NCBI GenBank assembly: GCA_031271905.1
Contig: JAISUT010000023.1
Location: forward strand, 1 to 64,000
From: Acidobacteriota bacterium
GTDB lineage: Bacteria > Acidobacteriota > UBA6911
Direction: 5' to 3'
DNA length: 64,000 nucleotides
Of this stretch, positions 32,268 through 43,018 are shown one piece after another. The first letter of the stretch is position 1, and every line of letters starts with the position of its first letter. The notes below the pieces were generated by a model. It had not been told where the DNA came from. It ran no database searches and saw only the letters and a program-made list of their open reading frames with translations. The position numbers and the translations under genes are program-made.

Positions 32268-32683
32268 TCCCACCCTTTCCCGGAAAGTTTTTCATACAGC
32301 CGTATCGCGTCACCGACGAATCGCTCTGCCGCGCCGACTACAGCCGCCGCTTTTTCGCCGCTGTAGTCATGCGCGGTCGAAACCCGGAGGTCGGCGTATT
32401 CGAGCCAGCGTTCCGTCGCGGAAGGCAGGAGCTTGTTCTGCGCGGCCAGTTTGAATATGGGCTTGGGGCTGTTGGGGACATCCGGCAGGCCGAGCTCCGA
32501 CAACAGGTGTTGTTTCACGTCTTTCCAAACCATGTCGTAGCAAGTTTCAAACCGTTGGACGACGGATTCGGCGATGGCTTCCCGGTCGATGGATGACAGC
32601 TCCGCCCTTCCTTTGGCAGACAGATGGTTCTGCAACTGCAATTCCAAATGTTTCAGCGATTTTTTTAGTTTTCCGTAATCCAT
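32264..32683 (-). CDS. HEPN-domain protein, HI0074-type (HepT-like toxin)
   Basis: A 139-residue all-helical HEPN protein (nucleotidyltransferase substrate-binding family, HI0074 type). It carries the RNase motif Rx4HxY as RVSTAHDY (Arg100, His105, Tyr107); the Tyr is the site AMPylated in characterised HepT proteins. Paired with the MNT gene by a 4-bp overlap. Interrupts an otherwise biosynthetic his operon. Confidence 0.88.
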   Translation of the reverse strand: MDYGKLKKSLKHLELQLQNHLSAKGRAELSSIDREAIAESVVQRFETCYDMVWKDVKQHLLSELGLPDVPNSPKPIFKLAAQNKLLPSATERWLEYADLRVSTAHDYSGEKAAAVVGAAERFVGDAIRLYEKLSGKGWE

Positions 32684-32724
32684 CGTCGTTAATTATCCCT
32701 TGGCCGCGCCCCCTCAAGGCGTCC

Positions 32725-34059
<1,335 letters not shown>

Positions 34060-34095
34060 ACGACTCCCCCCTTCCCCTGTTGCATGAAACCGAAA

Positions 34096-34125
34096 ATGAT
34101 AGCATCATCGCCGCCCCGATGTCGG
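34096..34125 (-). promoter_or_regulatory. promoter of the his operon
   Basis: On the minus strand CCGACA, 18-bp spacer, TATCAT preceded by TGC (extended -10). Predicted leader about 30 nt before the hisD ATG; no attenuator or His-rich leader peptide is visible. Confidence 0.5.
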
Positions 34126-34152
34126 GAAAACGTGGGCTGGACTATGGTTGGA

Positions 34153-35376
34153 CTATGGTCGCCGCGTCTTTTCCACCAAGGTGGCGCGGGTGATGGCGCG
34201 GTCGCCGAAGCGTTGCGAGATGTCGTCGATGGCCTCGGCCAGCTTCCGCTCCCTGGGCGTGGACCGGGGTTCCGGCGGCTCGTCCCGGAAAAGGCCGAGC
34301 TGGCGGCTCGGGCCGTTCGGGCCGTCCCCGTCCGTCCCCAGGTTGCTGAGCGAGACTCCGACCAGGCGCACGCGCACCCCTTCGCGGAACAGCCCTTTCA
34401 TCAGATCCAGCGCCACAGGGAAGATTTTCTCGGACGTGTCCACGGCCGCAGCGAGCGTCGCGCGCCGCGTGAAGGTGGCAAAGTCCTCTTCGCGGAACTT
34501 GACGGTCACGGTGCGCCCGCGCACCCCTTCGAGCCTCATCCGGTGGGCGGTCTTCTCGACCAAGGCCAGCAGGGTCGCGTGGAGCAGGTCGAAGTCCGAG
34601 GTGTCGCGCTCGAAGGTGGTCTCGTGACCGATGGACTTGCAGCCTTCGACGGCCTCCACCGGGCGGTCGTCCATCCCGCGCGCCAGCCGCCACAGTTGCG
34701 TCGCCCCGTCCCCCTCCCCCAGCCGCCGCCGGAGGCCGCGCTCGTCCAAGGCGGCGATCTGCCCGACTGTCCGCAACCCCGCCTTCTGGAGCGCAGCCTC
34801 GGTCTTGGGGCCGACGCCCCACAGGCGGCGGACGGCGAGCGGCGCGAGGAACTCCCGCTCGCGCCCCGGCTCGACCACGACCAGGCCGTCGGGCTTTTCG
34901 AGGTCGGAGGCGATTTTGGCGACGAACTTGTTGGGCGCGACCCCGACCGAGGCGGTCAGGCCGAGCTCCCCGCGTATACGGCCTTTGATCTTCGCGGCGA
35001 TCTCGCGGCCCGTCCCGTAGAGCTGGCGGCTGCCGGTGACGTCGAGGAACGCCTCGTCCACGCTGACCTGCTCCACCATGTCGGTGAAGCTCGACAGGAT
35101 TCCCATGACCTGGCCGGAGACGCGGGCGTACTTGCGCATGTCGGGCCGGACGTAGACGCCCTGGGGGCAGAGCCGCCACGCCTGCGAGATCGGCTGCGCC
35201 GAGTGGACGCCGAAGCGGCGCGCCTCGTAGGAGCAGGTGGAGACGATGCCGCGCCCCCGCCCCCCCTTGGGGTCGGAGCCGACGATGACAGGCTTGCCCC
35301 GGAGCTCGGGGCGGTCGCGCTGCTCCACCGCCGCGTAGAATGCGTCCATGTCCACATGCAGGATCGTCCGTGGCAT
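34153..35376 (-). CDS. dinB: DNA polymerase IV (Y-family, DinB)
   Basis: A 407-residue translesion polymerase. Catalytic residues lie in ILHVDMDAFYAAVE and in VSVDEAFLDVTGS; YEARRFGVHSAQP, VGVAPNKFVAKIASD and WGVGPKTEAAL are family signatures, followed by the little-finger domain. No clear beta-clamp motif beyond RQLGLF near residue 372, which fits a clamp-binding peptide. The ATG whose complement is 35374-35376 gives the usual N-terminus MPRTILHVDMD. Confidence 0.94.
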   Translation of the reverse strand: MPRTILHVDMDAFYAAVEQRDRPELRGKPVIVGSDPKGGRGRGIVSTCSYEARRFGVHSAQPISQAWRLCPQGVYVRPDMRKYARVSGQVMGILSSFTDMVEQVSVDEAFLDVTGSRQLYGTGREIAAKIKGRIRGELGLTASVGVAPNKFVAKIASDLEKPDGLVVVEPGREREFLAPLAVRRLWGVGPKTEAALQKAGLRTVGQIAALDERGLRRRLGEGDGATQLWRLARGMDDRPVEAVEGCKSIGHETTFERDTSDFDLLHATLLALVEKTAHRMRLEGVRGRTVTVKFREEDFATFTRRATLAAAVDTSEKIFPVALDLMKGLFREGVRVRLVGVSLSNLGTDGDGPNGPSRQLGLFRDEPPEPRSTPRERKLAEAIDDISQRFGDRAITRATLVEKTRRP

Positions 35377-35560
35377 AGGAAGAAGTAAAACACCTCCCCG
35401 CGCGCGACGCAAGCTCCCGCCGCACGCCCGTAATCGGAGGCGTGCGTCTCTCGGCGGCGTCGGATCCGCCGCTGCGGCAACCGGGGAAATTATGGCTTGA
35501 AAAGTGCGGGGCGAGTCCGCAAAATATGCCCTTGTTGCAGCATCAGCGCAAGGAGCCAGT

Positions 35561-35637
35561 GGCGACGTAGCTCAGATGGTTAGAGCGTGGGATTCATAAC
35601 CCCAAGGTCGGTGGTTCGATCCCACCCGTCGCTACCA
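35561..35637 (+). tRNA. tRNA-Met (CAU), elongator type
   Basis: A 77-nt cloverleaf with encoded CCA. Acceptor stem GGCGACG/CGTCGCT, D arm GCTCAGATGGTTAGAGC, anticodon loop TTCATAA with anticodon CAT, T arm GGTGGTTCGATCCCACC. Position 1 pairs as G-U, not the C-A mismatch of initiators, so it is an elongator (or an Ile-tRNA with lysidine). The A31-C39 pair is mismatched. Confidence 0.93.
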
Positions 35638-35681
35638 TCCCGCCGTCCAAAGCAATCCACCACAGTCTAAAACAACCCGTC

Positions 35682-35702
35682 AAACGCGGTGTTCCCGCGT
35701 TT
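35682..35702 (+). terminator. small hairpin after tRNA-Met
   Basis: AAACGCGG/CCGCGTTT, 8-bp stem with a 5-nt loop, 45 bp after the tRNA; no T tract follows. Similar hairpins are common next to tRNA-linked integrases. Confidence 0.35.
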
Positions 35703-35822
35703 CCACCGTACGACGCCATTCGACGCGGCGCAATGCAACCGACCAACCGTTGGTTGGCATAAAAACAGGGATATGCCAACAGCGCGAAAGCAATGTCAAC
35801 AATTCGACGAGAGGCGGCGCTT

Positions 35823-35870
35823 ATGCGGTTGTCAGACGTGGCGGTGAAAAAACTGAAGGCGTCGCCGGAA
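35823..35870 (+). pseudogene. 5' stub of a tRNA-linked tyrosine integrase
   Basis: The 16 codons read MRLSDVAVKKLKASPE, like the start of P4-type/DUF4102 tyrosine integrases (for example M-L-T-D-x-A-I-x-x-L-K-A-P-E). AGAGGCGG precedes the ATG. The match stops exactly where the dinG stop codon begins on the other strand. Location 185 bp after tRNA-Met is typical for an integrase. I infer the remains of an integrated element, deleted on its distal side. Confidence 0.5.
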
Positions 35871-37814
35871 TCAGAGGAAGCCCGCGACCCTCTCCGGGTC
35901 GTGCGTCAGCGGCGCAGGGGGGAGGCTCTCCAAAAACACCCGCCCGTAGCTTTTCGTCACCAGGCGCTTGTCCAGTATGGCCAAGATGCCCCGGTCGGCG
36001 CGGCTGCGGATGAGCCGACCCACCCCTTGCTTCAACAGGATCGTCGCCGCCGGGATCTGGTAGTCGTAAAATGCGTTCCCTCCCGACTCGTTGATACGGT
36101 TGATGCGCGCCGAGACCACCGGATCGTTCGGCACGGCGAACGGCAGCTTGTCGATGACCACGCAACTGAGCTGCTCCCCCTGCACGTCCACCCCTTGCCA
36201 GAAGCTGCTGGTGGCGAAAAGCACCGCGCCCGGGGTGCTGCGGAACTCCTCGATCAACCCGGACTTGCTCTTCTCCCCTTGCAGCAGGAGGGGGAAATCG
36301 ACCTCGTGGCGCAACGACTCGTAGACATGCTTCATCTGCACATGGCTGGTGAAGAGCAGGAAGGCGCGTCCTTGGCTGGCGTCGAGCAACCTCTGTATCT
36401 CCACGGCGGCGCGGTCCGTCCACCCCGGCTCGCGCGGCTCCGGGATGTCCCTCGGGACGTAGAGGATGGCTTGCCGGGCGAAATCGAAGTGCGACGGGAC
36501 GACCAGCTCCCTGACGTCCCGGGCGTCCAACCCCAACCTGCCCTTGACGAAGGAGAAGTTCCCACCGGTGGCGAGCGTCGCCGAGGTCAGCACCGCGCAA
36601 TCCACCTTGGCGAACAGGTGTTCGGCGAGTATCGGCGCGAGGTTGATGGGCGAAGCCCAGATATAGACGCCGCGACCGCGTATCTCGTACCAGAACACGC
36701 TCTCGCGCGAGTCCGACTCCAGTATCTCCGCCAAATCGAACTGCAACTCCTGCGCCCGGCGCACCAGCGTGTCGAGGCTGTCGCTCTGCACCGTCAGGCT
36801 GTCCAAGGTCTTGCGCACCACGTCCAATTGGACGCGCAGGTTCTTGTACGCCGGCTCCAGGTTCCCGCCCCCCGCCGCCGGCCCGCGACGGAGGTCTGGC
36901 ATGCCTCCCAAGGGGCGGAGCACATAGCGCCCCTCCCGCGCCCAGAAGCAGGTGAAGAAATCGACCGAGCCCTGCGCCAGCTTGTCCAGCTCGCGGGCGA
37001 GGAACACCGACCCCTCGCCGGTCTCGGCGAGCGCCGCGCGGGCGTCGCGCACGAACTCGTCCACGCGATAGTTGCTGATGCGGACGCCGAAATACTGCGT
37101 CGCCACGTCCTCGATCTCGTGCGCCTCGTCGAACACCAGGACGGAGTAGTCGGGCAACACCTCCCCGAAGTCCCCTTGGCGCAGGGAGAGGTCGGCGAAG
37201 AACAGGTGGTGGTTGACGATGACGATGTCCGATTCGAGCGCCCGCTGCCGCACTCGCGTGACGAAGCAGTTGTCGAAGTTATGGCACTTGCGCCCCGCGC
37301 AGGTCTCGCGCCGCGCGTCCAGATGCTGCCAGAGCGCGAAGGTCTCCGGCAGATCCGCCAACTCCGCGCGGTCGCCGGCGTCGGTCTCCTGCACCCAGAG
37401 CCTGATCTTGCGCAGGTACTCGGGGTCGTGCGGCGAGAAAAGGTACGCCTCGCCATTGATCGCCTCCAACCGGTTCCAGCAGAGGTAGTTGCTCCGCCCT
37501 TTCATGTAGCAGACCGAGAGTTTGCGCCTCAAGGCCTTTTCCAGGAACGGGATGTCTTTATGGAACAACTGCTCTTGCAGGTTCTTGGTCGCCGTGGAGA
37601 CGACCACCCGCTTGCCGGAGTAGATGGCGGGCAGGAGGTATGCCAAAGTCTTGCCGGTGCCGGTGCCCGCCTCCACGCAGAGGTGGCGCCCCTCAATCAT
37701 GGCGTCGGCCACCGCCACCGCCATCTGGATCTGCCCCGGCCTGTGCTCATAATGCGGATGGATCTGGGCGATGGCCCCGCCGGGACCCAATATCCGCTCG
37801 ATCTCGTTCCGCAA
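35871..37814 (-). CDS. DinG-family ATP-dependent DNA helicase
   Basis: A 647-residue XPD/DinG-like superfamily 2 helicase. Walker A EAGTGTGKT, DEAH box VFDEAHEIED, motif III-like VLTSATLATGG, and QGVGRLIRSRADRG (motif VI). An Fe-S cluster is indicated by four Cys between motifs I and II (YLCWNR, ETCAGRKCHNFDNC). Unwinds damaged or structured DNA 5' to 3'. Its 3' end coincides with the integrase stub. Confidence 0.92.
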   Translation of the reverse strand: MRNEIERILGPGGAIAQIHPHYEHRPGQIQMAVAVADAMIEGRHLCVEAGTGTGKTLAYLLPAIYSGKRVVVSTATKNLQEQLFHKDIPFLEKALRRKLSVCYMKGRSNYLCWNRLEAINGEAYLFSPHDPEYLRKIRLWVQETDAGDRAELADLPETFALWQHLDARRETCAGRKCHNFDNCFVTRVRQRALESDIVIVNHHLFFADLSLRQGDFGEVLPDYSVLVFDEAHEIEDVATQYFGVRISNYRVDEFVRDARAALAETGEGSVFLARELDKLAQGSVDFFTCFWAREGRYVLRPLGGMPDLRRGPAAGGGNLEPAYKNLRVQLDVVRKTLDSLTVQSDSLDTLVRRAQELQFDLAEILESDSRESVFWYEIRGRGVYIWASPINLAPILAEHLFAKVDCAVLTSATLATGGNFSFVKGRLGLDARDVRELVVPSHFDFARQAILYVPRDIPEPREPGWTDRAAVEIQRLLDASQGRAFLLFTSHVQMKHVYESLRHEVDFPLLLQGEKSKSGLIEEFRSTPGAVLFATSSFWQGVDVQGEQLSCVVIDKLPFAVPNDPVVSARINRINESGGNAFYDYQIPAATILLKQGVGRLIRSRADRGILAILDKRLVTKSYGRVFLESLPPAPLTHDPERVAGFL

Positions 37815-37867
37815 AACCGCCCTCCGGTTGACACCGTCCTAAACAGCCGTTTGCCGCACCGCCGCGC

Positions 37868-39298
37868 CTATCGCAAGCCTTTGGCGGCGCAGGCTGCCTC
37901 CACGTCCTTGATCGACTTGGGGATCGCCCCGCATCTGGCGGGGTCTAGCACCTTCGCCCCCTTGGGCGTGACCAGCACGTCGTCCTCAATGCGGACGCCG
38001 CCGAAATCGAGCCAGCCCTCCAGCCTGCCGTAGTCGATGAACTCCGGGAACTTCCCTTCGCCGCGCCAACGCCCTATAAGCGCCGGGATGAAATACACCC
38101 CCGGCTCCACAGTCAGGACGAAGCCCGGTTCCAGCGCCCGGTTCAGGCGCAGGTAGTTCAACCCGAACTGCCCGCTCCGCCGCTCCTTCTTCTTGTAGCC
38201 GACGATGTCGCCCAAGTCCTCCATGTCATGCACGTCCAAGCCCATCATGTGGCCGATGCCGTGCGGCATGAAAAGGGCGTGCGCCCCCGACTCCACCGCG
38301 TCTGCGGGATCCCCTTTCATCAACCCCACCGCCTTCAACCCCTCGGCAAGGACGCGGCAGGCGCCGAGGTGGACGTCGCGGAAGGAGACGCCGGGGCGGA
38401 TCATCCCAATCGCCGCCGCCTGCGCGTCGAGGACGACCTGGTATATCTCGGCCTGCTTTTTCGTGAACCTCCCGTTCACCGGGAAAGTGCGGGTGACATC
38501 CGAGGCGTAGCCCATCGGCGACTCCGCGCCGGAATCGTTCAGCAACAGACGCCCCGACTTCAAAACGTGGTCGTAGGCATGGTTGTGCAGCACCTCGCCA
38601 TGGACGGTGACGATGGGGTCGAACGCCTGCGCGCGGTCGGCGGCGAGCGCAATCCCCTGCATCGCCCCCGCCACGTCGCTCTCGCGCAGGCCGGGGCGGG
38701 CGACCGCCATCGCGGCGCGATGCATCCTGGCGGTGACGGCGAGCGCGTTTTCGATCTCCGCGACCTCTTCCGCCGATTTGACGCTGCGCTGCCCCGCCAC
38801 CGCCTCCATCAGCGCGGCGGAGGCGCGACGTCCGGTGCTTTCACACCTGACGCCCAGGAGGCGGGCGAGCCGAAGGGCGGTGGAGTGTTGGTACGGGGGG
38901 AGGTGGTGCACGCCCCTTTTCTTCTTACGCAGGACGTCCACCACGCCTTTCAGCTTCGCGACGTCCTCCACCGCCTCGATGCCCGCCCCATACGCCATCT
39001 CTTCGATGGAGGCGCGGGGTCCCGACCAGACGATGTCGTCGATGTCCTCAGGCCGGGCGAAAAGGATGTCCCTGTCCGGCTCCGGGAACATGAGCAGCGC
39101 CAGGTCGGGCTCTGCCAAGCCCGTGTAGTAGAGGAAGTGCGAGTTTTGCCGGAACGGGTAGGCGTTCGCGGCGTAGTTGCGCGGTTGGAGCGCATGCCCC
39201 AGCCAGAGCACCGCCCCGTCGCCCGCCGCCTTGCGGATGGCGTTGCGCCTGTCCCTGAAAATCGTCCGCCAATCCGCCGCCGGTGACGCCGATTTCAT
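37868..39298 (-). CDS. Xaa-Pro aminopeptidase (M24B, PepP-like)
   Basis: A 476-residue M24 metallopeptidase. The N-terminal AMP_N domain (FRQNSHFLYYTGLAEPD) is followed by the pita-bread domain with metal ligands in LNDSGAESPMGYASDVTRTFP, HGIGHMMGLDVHD, LTVEPGVYFIP and VRIEDDVLVT. Removes N-terminal residues preceding proline. The ATG (complement 39296-39298) overlaps the CcmD stop as ATGA, showing coupling to the cytochrome-assembly genes. Confidence 0.92.
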   Translation of the reverse strand: MKSASPAADWRTIFRDRRNAIRKAAGDGAVLWLGHALQPRNYAANAYPFRQNSHFLYYTGLAEPDLALLMFPEPDRDILFARPEDIDDIVWSGPRASIEEMAYGAGIEAVEDVAKLKGVVDVLRKKKRGVHHLPPYQHSTALRLARLLGVRCESTGRRASAALMEAVAGQRSVKSAEEVAEIENALAVTARMHRAAMAVARPGLRESDVAGAMQGIALAADRAQAFDPIVTVHGEVLHNHAYDHVLKSGRLLLNDSGAESPMGYASDVTRTFPVNGRFTKKQAEIYQVVLDAQAAAIGMIRPGVSFRDVHLGACRVLAEGLKAVGLMKGDPADAVESGAHALFMPHGIGHMMGLDVHDMEDLGDIVGYKKKERRSGQFGLNYLRLNRALEPGFVLTVEPGVYFIPALIGRWRGEGKFPEFIDYGRLEGWLDFGGVRIEDDVLVTPKGAKVLDPARCGAIPKSIKDVEAACAAKGLR

Positions 39299-39441
39299 AA
39301 TTTGCCGTCCCCTATGGACTTTTTCAGCCGCCGGACCTCCTCCCGCAACCTGACCTCGCGGGAATGCAGCATGAAGAGATAGACGGCAAGCAAGACCCAG
39401 ACGGCCGCAAAGGCCGCGACCAGATAGTTCATCGTGTTCAT
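39295..39441 (-). CDS. CcmD-family small membrane protein
   Basis: A 48-residue protein: one N-terminal membrane span (YLVAAFAAVWVLLAVYLF) and a charged cytoplasmic tail with REVRLREEVRRLKK, the size and shape of CcmD, which helps release holo-CcmE from CcmC. Gene order with CcmC supports this. Start at the ATG (complement 39439-39441), preceded by GGGGACGG. Ends in an ATGA overlap with the peptidase gene. Confidence 0.8.
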   Translation of the reverse strand: MNTMNYLVAAFAAVWVLLAVYLFMLHSREVRLREEVRRLKKSIGDGKL

Positions 39442-39523
39442 CGTTTCCGTCCCCGTCAACAAGTTCCCGCAAGCCCCCGCCGCAACCGACCTCGACCCAT
39501 GCGCCGTCGCCGCCGCGTCAGGG

Positions 39524-40210
39524 CTAGGAGACTTTGCGCGACAACTCCTCCACGTCGTCCTCCAGCGAGGCGAGGGCGAGGCGCCGACGCAGGAGGAACG
39601 CCATGAGCAGGAGGAACGCCGCAAGGCAGGTCAAGAACGCCGGACGCATCGCGGGCGCCAGCCCCCCGCTCTCCAGCATCGGCGACGGGTGGATGTCCCG
39701 CCACCAGCGGATGGAGAACCAGACCAGCGGCGCGTCGGCGAAGGCGATGACGCCGAACACGGCGGCGACCAGCCCCCGGCGCTCCGGGTCTTCCAGGTAT
39801 TTTCGAACCAACAGATATGCCAGGTACAGCAGGCACAGGATGAGGGAGGTCGTGAGGCGCGGCGACCACGTCCACCAGACGAACCAGACCGGCTTCGCCC
39901 AGATCGGCCCCGTGACCAAGACCATGACGAAGAACAGGACGCCGACCTCGGCGGCCGCCACGCCCAAGTTGTCCCAGCGGCGCTCCTTCCGCACCAAGAA
40001 CAAAACCGAGGCGGCGAAGTTGGCGGCGAACGCGGTCATCCCCGCGATCGCCGCCGGGACGTGGAAATAGAAGATGCGTTGCAGGTCGCCCATCGTCCGC
40101 TCGCGCGGCGCGCCCACCAGCGCCATGTAGAGCGCGCACAGCATGAGGGCGAAAAGCGCCACGCCGAGCGCCACGTCCCACCGATCCCGCGAATCCAACT
40201 TGCCGTCCAC
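39524..40210 (-). CDS. ccmC: CcmC/CcsA-type haem exporter protein
   Basis: A 228-residue membrane protein with six predicted spans. The haem-handling tryptophan-rich segment is VWFVWWTWSPRLTTSLIL, with conserved His in FYFHVPAA and, near the end, HPSPM. CcmC loads haem on CcmE in cytochrome c maturation system I. I use a GTG (complement 40208-40210) after GAGGG; upstream in-frame starts (TTG at 40294) would add unconserved residues. Lies 82 bp before the CcmD gene. Confidence 0.87.
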   Translation of the reverse strand: MDGKLDSRDRWDVALGVALFALMLCALYMALVGAPRERTMGDLQRIFYFHVPAAIAGMTAFAANFAASVLFLVRKERRWDNLGVAAAEVGVLFFVMVLVTGPIWAKPVWFVWWTWSPRLTTSLILCLLYLAYLLVRKYLEDPERRGLVAAVFGVIAFADAPLVWFSIRWWRDIHPSPMLESGGLAPAMRPAFLTCLAAFLLLMAFLLRRRLALASLEDDVEELSRKVS

Positions 40211-40439
40211 CCCGCCCTCGCGCCGCAATTCGATCCCAACCCATGCGAACCCTGACAAACTTTGATACGATAGCGCACAAAACCGCACCGGCAAAACAAT
40301 AAAACAGGGAAATGGGGGAAATGACCCGCACGCCTTCCCTCTCGCCGTTTCAGGATGTAAGCTATAGGGGTGTTTTCAACCGCCGCGATTATGCGGGCTG
40401 ACTCTCTCTCCGGGCTGGTTTCCGGGCGCATGGGAAACG

Positions 40440-41813
40440 ATGCAAAAAGACACCGTTCTGGTTGTGGATGACGACCCCCTGCTACGGCGGGCTTTCCAGC
40501 GAAAGCTCGAAGAGCGGGGATGCCACGTCATCTTCGCCGGGGACGGCGCGACGGCGCTCAGCCGCATCCAGGCGGACACCCCCGACATCGTCACGTTGGA
40601 CGTGAAGATGCCCGACATGTCGGGCATGGACGTGCTGCTGGAACTGCGTCGGCGCCGCGCGCAAGTCCCGGTGATCATGGTCACCGCCTTCGGCGTGGTC
40701 GATGACGCCGTGCGCAGCCTGAAGCTGGGCGCGTATGATTTCATCGAAAAGCCGGTCAACTTCGAAAAGCTGGAGAACGTCATCCACAACGCCCTGGAGG
40801 CGCGGCGGCTCCGCTCCGAGGTCGCCCGCGCCCACGCCGAGCAACGCAACGCCTTCAGCGTGGACAAGATCGTGGGCGTCTCCGCGCATGTGCGCGAGGT
40901 GAGGGCGCTGATAAAGAAAGTCGCCGCCAGCGAGGCGTCCACGATCCTGATCCAAGGGGAGAGCGGGACGGGGAAAGACTTGGTGGCGCACGCCATGCAT
41001 TACGAGTCGGCGCGGCGCGACCAGCCTTTCTTCGCCATCAACTGCGCGGCGATCCCGGAATCCTTGATGGAGAGCGAGCTGTTCGGCCATGAGAAGGGGG
41101 CGTTCACCGACGCCCGCACCCAGAAGAAAGGGATGTTCGAGATGGCCGACGGCGGGACGCTGTTCCTGGACGAGATCAGCGAGATGACCTTGGGGATGCA
41201 AGCCAAGCTCCTGCGCGTGCTGGAGGGGCAGACGTTCCGGCGGGTGGGCGGCGTCAAGAACCTTACCGTGGACGTGCGCATCATCGTCGCGTCGAACCTG
41301 AACCTCGAGGACGCCGCGCGCACGGGGCGGTTCCGTTCGGACCTGTTCTTCCGCTTGTCGATCATCCCCGTCCACCTGCTGCCGCTGCGGGAGCACAAGG
41401 ACGACATCCCGCCGCTGCTCGAACATTTCATCCGGCATTACAACGAGAAGTTCCGCAAGCGCATCCAAGGGCTCACCAAGGAGGCGGAGGAGCTTTTGAT
41501 GAACTACAACTGGCCGGGCAACGTCCGCGAGCTGAAAAACGCGGTCGAACGGGTCATGATCCTCGCCGACGAACGCCGCGCCACCGCCCGGCACCTCCCC
41601 ATACGGATCTCCGAGGGGGGGGCGTCGCCGGTGGAGGCGAATGACGGCGCGTTCCGGCTCCCGCCGGGTGGGGTGTCGCTGTCCGGCATCGAGAAGAACC
41701 TTTTACGCCAGGCTCTCGAGCAGGCGCACGGCAGCAAGACCGCCGCCGCGCGCCTGCTCGGCATCACGCGCGACACGTTGCGTTACAAGATCAAGAAGCA
41801 CAAGCTCGAATAG
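40440..41813 (+). CDS. NtrC-family response regulator with altered GAFTGA loop
   Basis: A 457-residue receiver-AAA+-Fis protein. Asp54 in VTLDVKMP is the phosphoacceptor. The AAA+ domain has Walker A GESGTGKD, Walker [10 protein letters not shown] and the arginine-finger region [10 protein letters not shown]; the sigma-54 contact loop reads GAFTDA instead of GAFTGA. The C-terminus is a Fis helix-turn-helix ([20 protein letters not shown]). No sensor kinase is adjacent. The G-to-D change may weaken or retune sigma-54 activation. Confidence 0.9.
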   Translation: MQKDTVLVVDDDPLLRRAFQRKLEERGCHVIFAGDGATALSRIQADTPDIVTLDVKMPDMSGMDVLLELRRRRAQVPVIMVTAFGVVDDAVRSLKLGAYDFIEKPVNFEKLENVIHNALEARRLRSEVARAHAEQRNAFSVDKIVGVSAHVREVRALIKKVAASEASTILIQGESGTGKDLVAHAMHYESARRDQPFFAINCAAIPESLMESELFGHEKGAFTDARTQKKGMFEMADGGTLFLDEISEMTLGMQAKLLRVLEGQTFRRVGGVKNLTVDVRIIVASNLNLEDAARTGRFRSDLFFRLSIIPVHLLPLREHKDDIPPLLEHFIRHYNEKFRKRIQGLTKEAEELLMNYNWPGNVRELKNAVERVMILADERRATARHLPIRISEGGASPVEANDGAFRLPPGGVSLSGIEKNLLRQALEQAHGSKTAAARLLGITRDTLRYKIKKHKLE

Positions 41814-41892
41814 GGGCCTTCGGGTGCGACGGCCGTTCATCGGCGGCGCCCGGCGGAACCACCACACCAGTTAAAAAAGGAGATACGGCAAC

Positions 41893-42984
41893 ATGGCAAA
41901 AGACGTCCAATCGGCAGAAGGCATCGAGAAGATCGCAAAGCTCCTGGGCGACCAGGCAGACTATTACCTCAATTACAAGAGCAAGACGGTCGCGAAGAAG
42001 AACCTGCACCTTCCCGGGCCGGATTTCATCGACCGCATCTGGGTGGCGAGCGACCGGCCCATACCGGTGCTGCGCAGCCTCCAGACCCTCTTCGACCACG
42101 GTCGTCTGGCGGGGACCGGCTACCTCTCCATCCTGCCCGTCGATCAGGGCATCGAGCATTCGGCGGGCGCATCGTTCGCGCCGAACCCGATCTACTTCGA
42201 CGGCGAGAACATCGTGAAGCTCGCCATCGAGGGGGGGTGCAACGCCGTCGCCTCCACCCTGGGCGTGCTCGGCTCCGTCGCGCGCAAATACGCCCACAAG
42301 ATCCCCCTCATCCTGAAGGTCAACCACAACGAGTTCCTCTCTTACCCGAACAGCTACGACCAGATCATGTTCGCGGACATCCAGCAGGCGTATGACATGG
42401 GGGCGGTGGCGGTCGGCGCGACCATCTACTTCGGCTCGGACGAATCCAAGCGGCAGATCCAGGAGGTCGCCGAGGCGTTCCGCGAGGCGCATGACCTGGG
42501 CATGGCGACCATCCTCTGGTGCTACCTGCGCAACCCCGCCTTCAACAAGACCAAGGAGGGCGGCCCGGACTATCACGTCGCCGCCGACCTGACGGGGCAG
42601 GCGAACCACCTGGGCGTCACCATCGAGGCGGACATCATCAAGCAGAAGCTCCCGGAGTGCAACGGCGGCTACGAGGCGGTCAATTTCGGCAAGACCCACA
42701 AGAAAGTCTACACCGAGCTTTCCGCCGACCACCCCATCGACCTGACCCGCTACCAGGTGCTGAACTGCTACATGGGGCGCGCGGGGCTGATCAATTCCGG
42801 CGGCGCCAGCTCCGGCGCGGGCGACTTGGCGGAGGCGGTCAAGACGGCGGTCATCAACAAGCGCGCGGGCGGCATGGGCCTGATCTCGGGGCGCAAGGCG
42901 TTCCAACGGCCGATGGAGGAGGGGGTCGCCCTCCTGAACGCGATCCAAGACGTGTATCTCTGCAAAGAGGTCACCGTCGCCTAG
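41893..42984 (+). CDS. class I fructose-1,6-bisphosphate aldolase (FbaB/DhnA type)
   Basis: A 363-residue aldolase of the bacterial/archaeal class I family, which forms a Schiff base through Lys. Motifs: [49 protein letters not shown] and GKTHKKVY, then [10 protein letters not shown] and [15 protein letters not shown] in the phosphate site. Catalyses FBP to DHAP and G3P. AAAAGGAGAT precedes the ATG. Followed at 34 bp by a HAD phosphatase. Confidence 0.92.
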   Translation: MAKDVQSAEGIEKIAKLLGDQADYYLNYKSKTVAKKNLHLPGPDFIDRIWVASDRPIPVLRSLQTLFDHGRLAGTGYLSILPVDQGIEHSAGASFAPNPIYFDGENIVKLAIEGGCNAVASTLGVLGSVARKYAHKIPLILKVNHNEFLSYPNSYDQIMFADIQQAYDMGAVAVGATIYFGSDESKRQIQEVAEAFREAHDLGMATILWCYLRNPAFNKTKEGGPDYHVAADLTGQANHLGVTIEADIIKQKLPECNGGYEAVNFGKTHKKVYTELSADHPIDLTRYQVLNCYMGRAGLINSGGASSGAGDLAEAVKTAVINKRAGGMGLISGRKAFQRPMEEGVALLNAIQDVYLCKEVTVA

Positions 42985-43018
42985 CCGCGGCGGCTTCACA
43001 TGGCCACGGAAGACGACG

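Noticed and set aside
35594-35779. 61-codon minus-strand frame overlapping tRNA-Met
   Set aside because: The C-terminal GGIEPPTLGL is the well-known spurious reading of tRNA antisense sequence.
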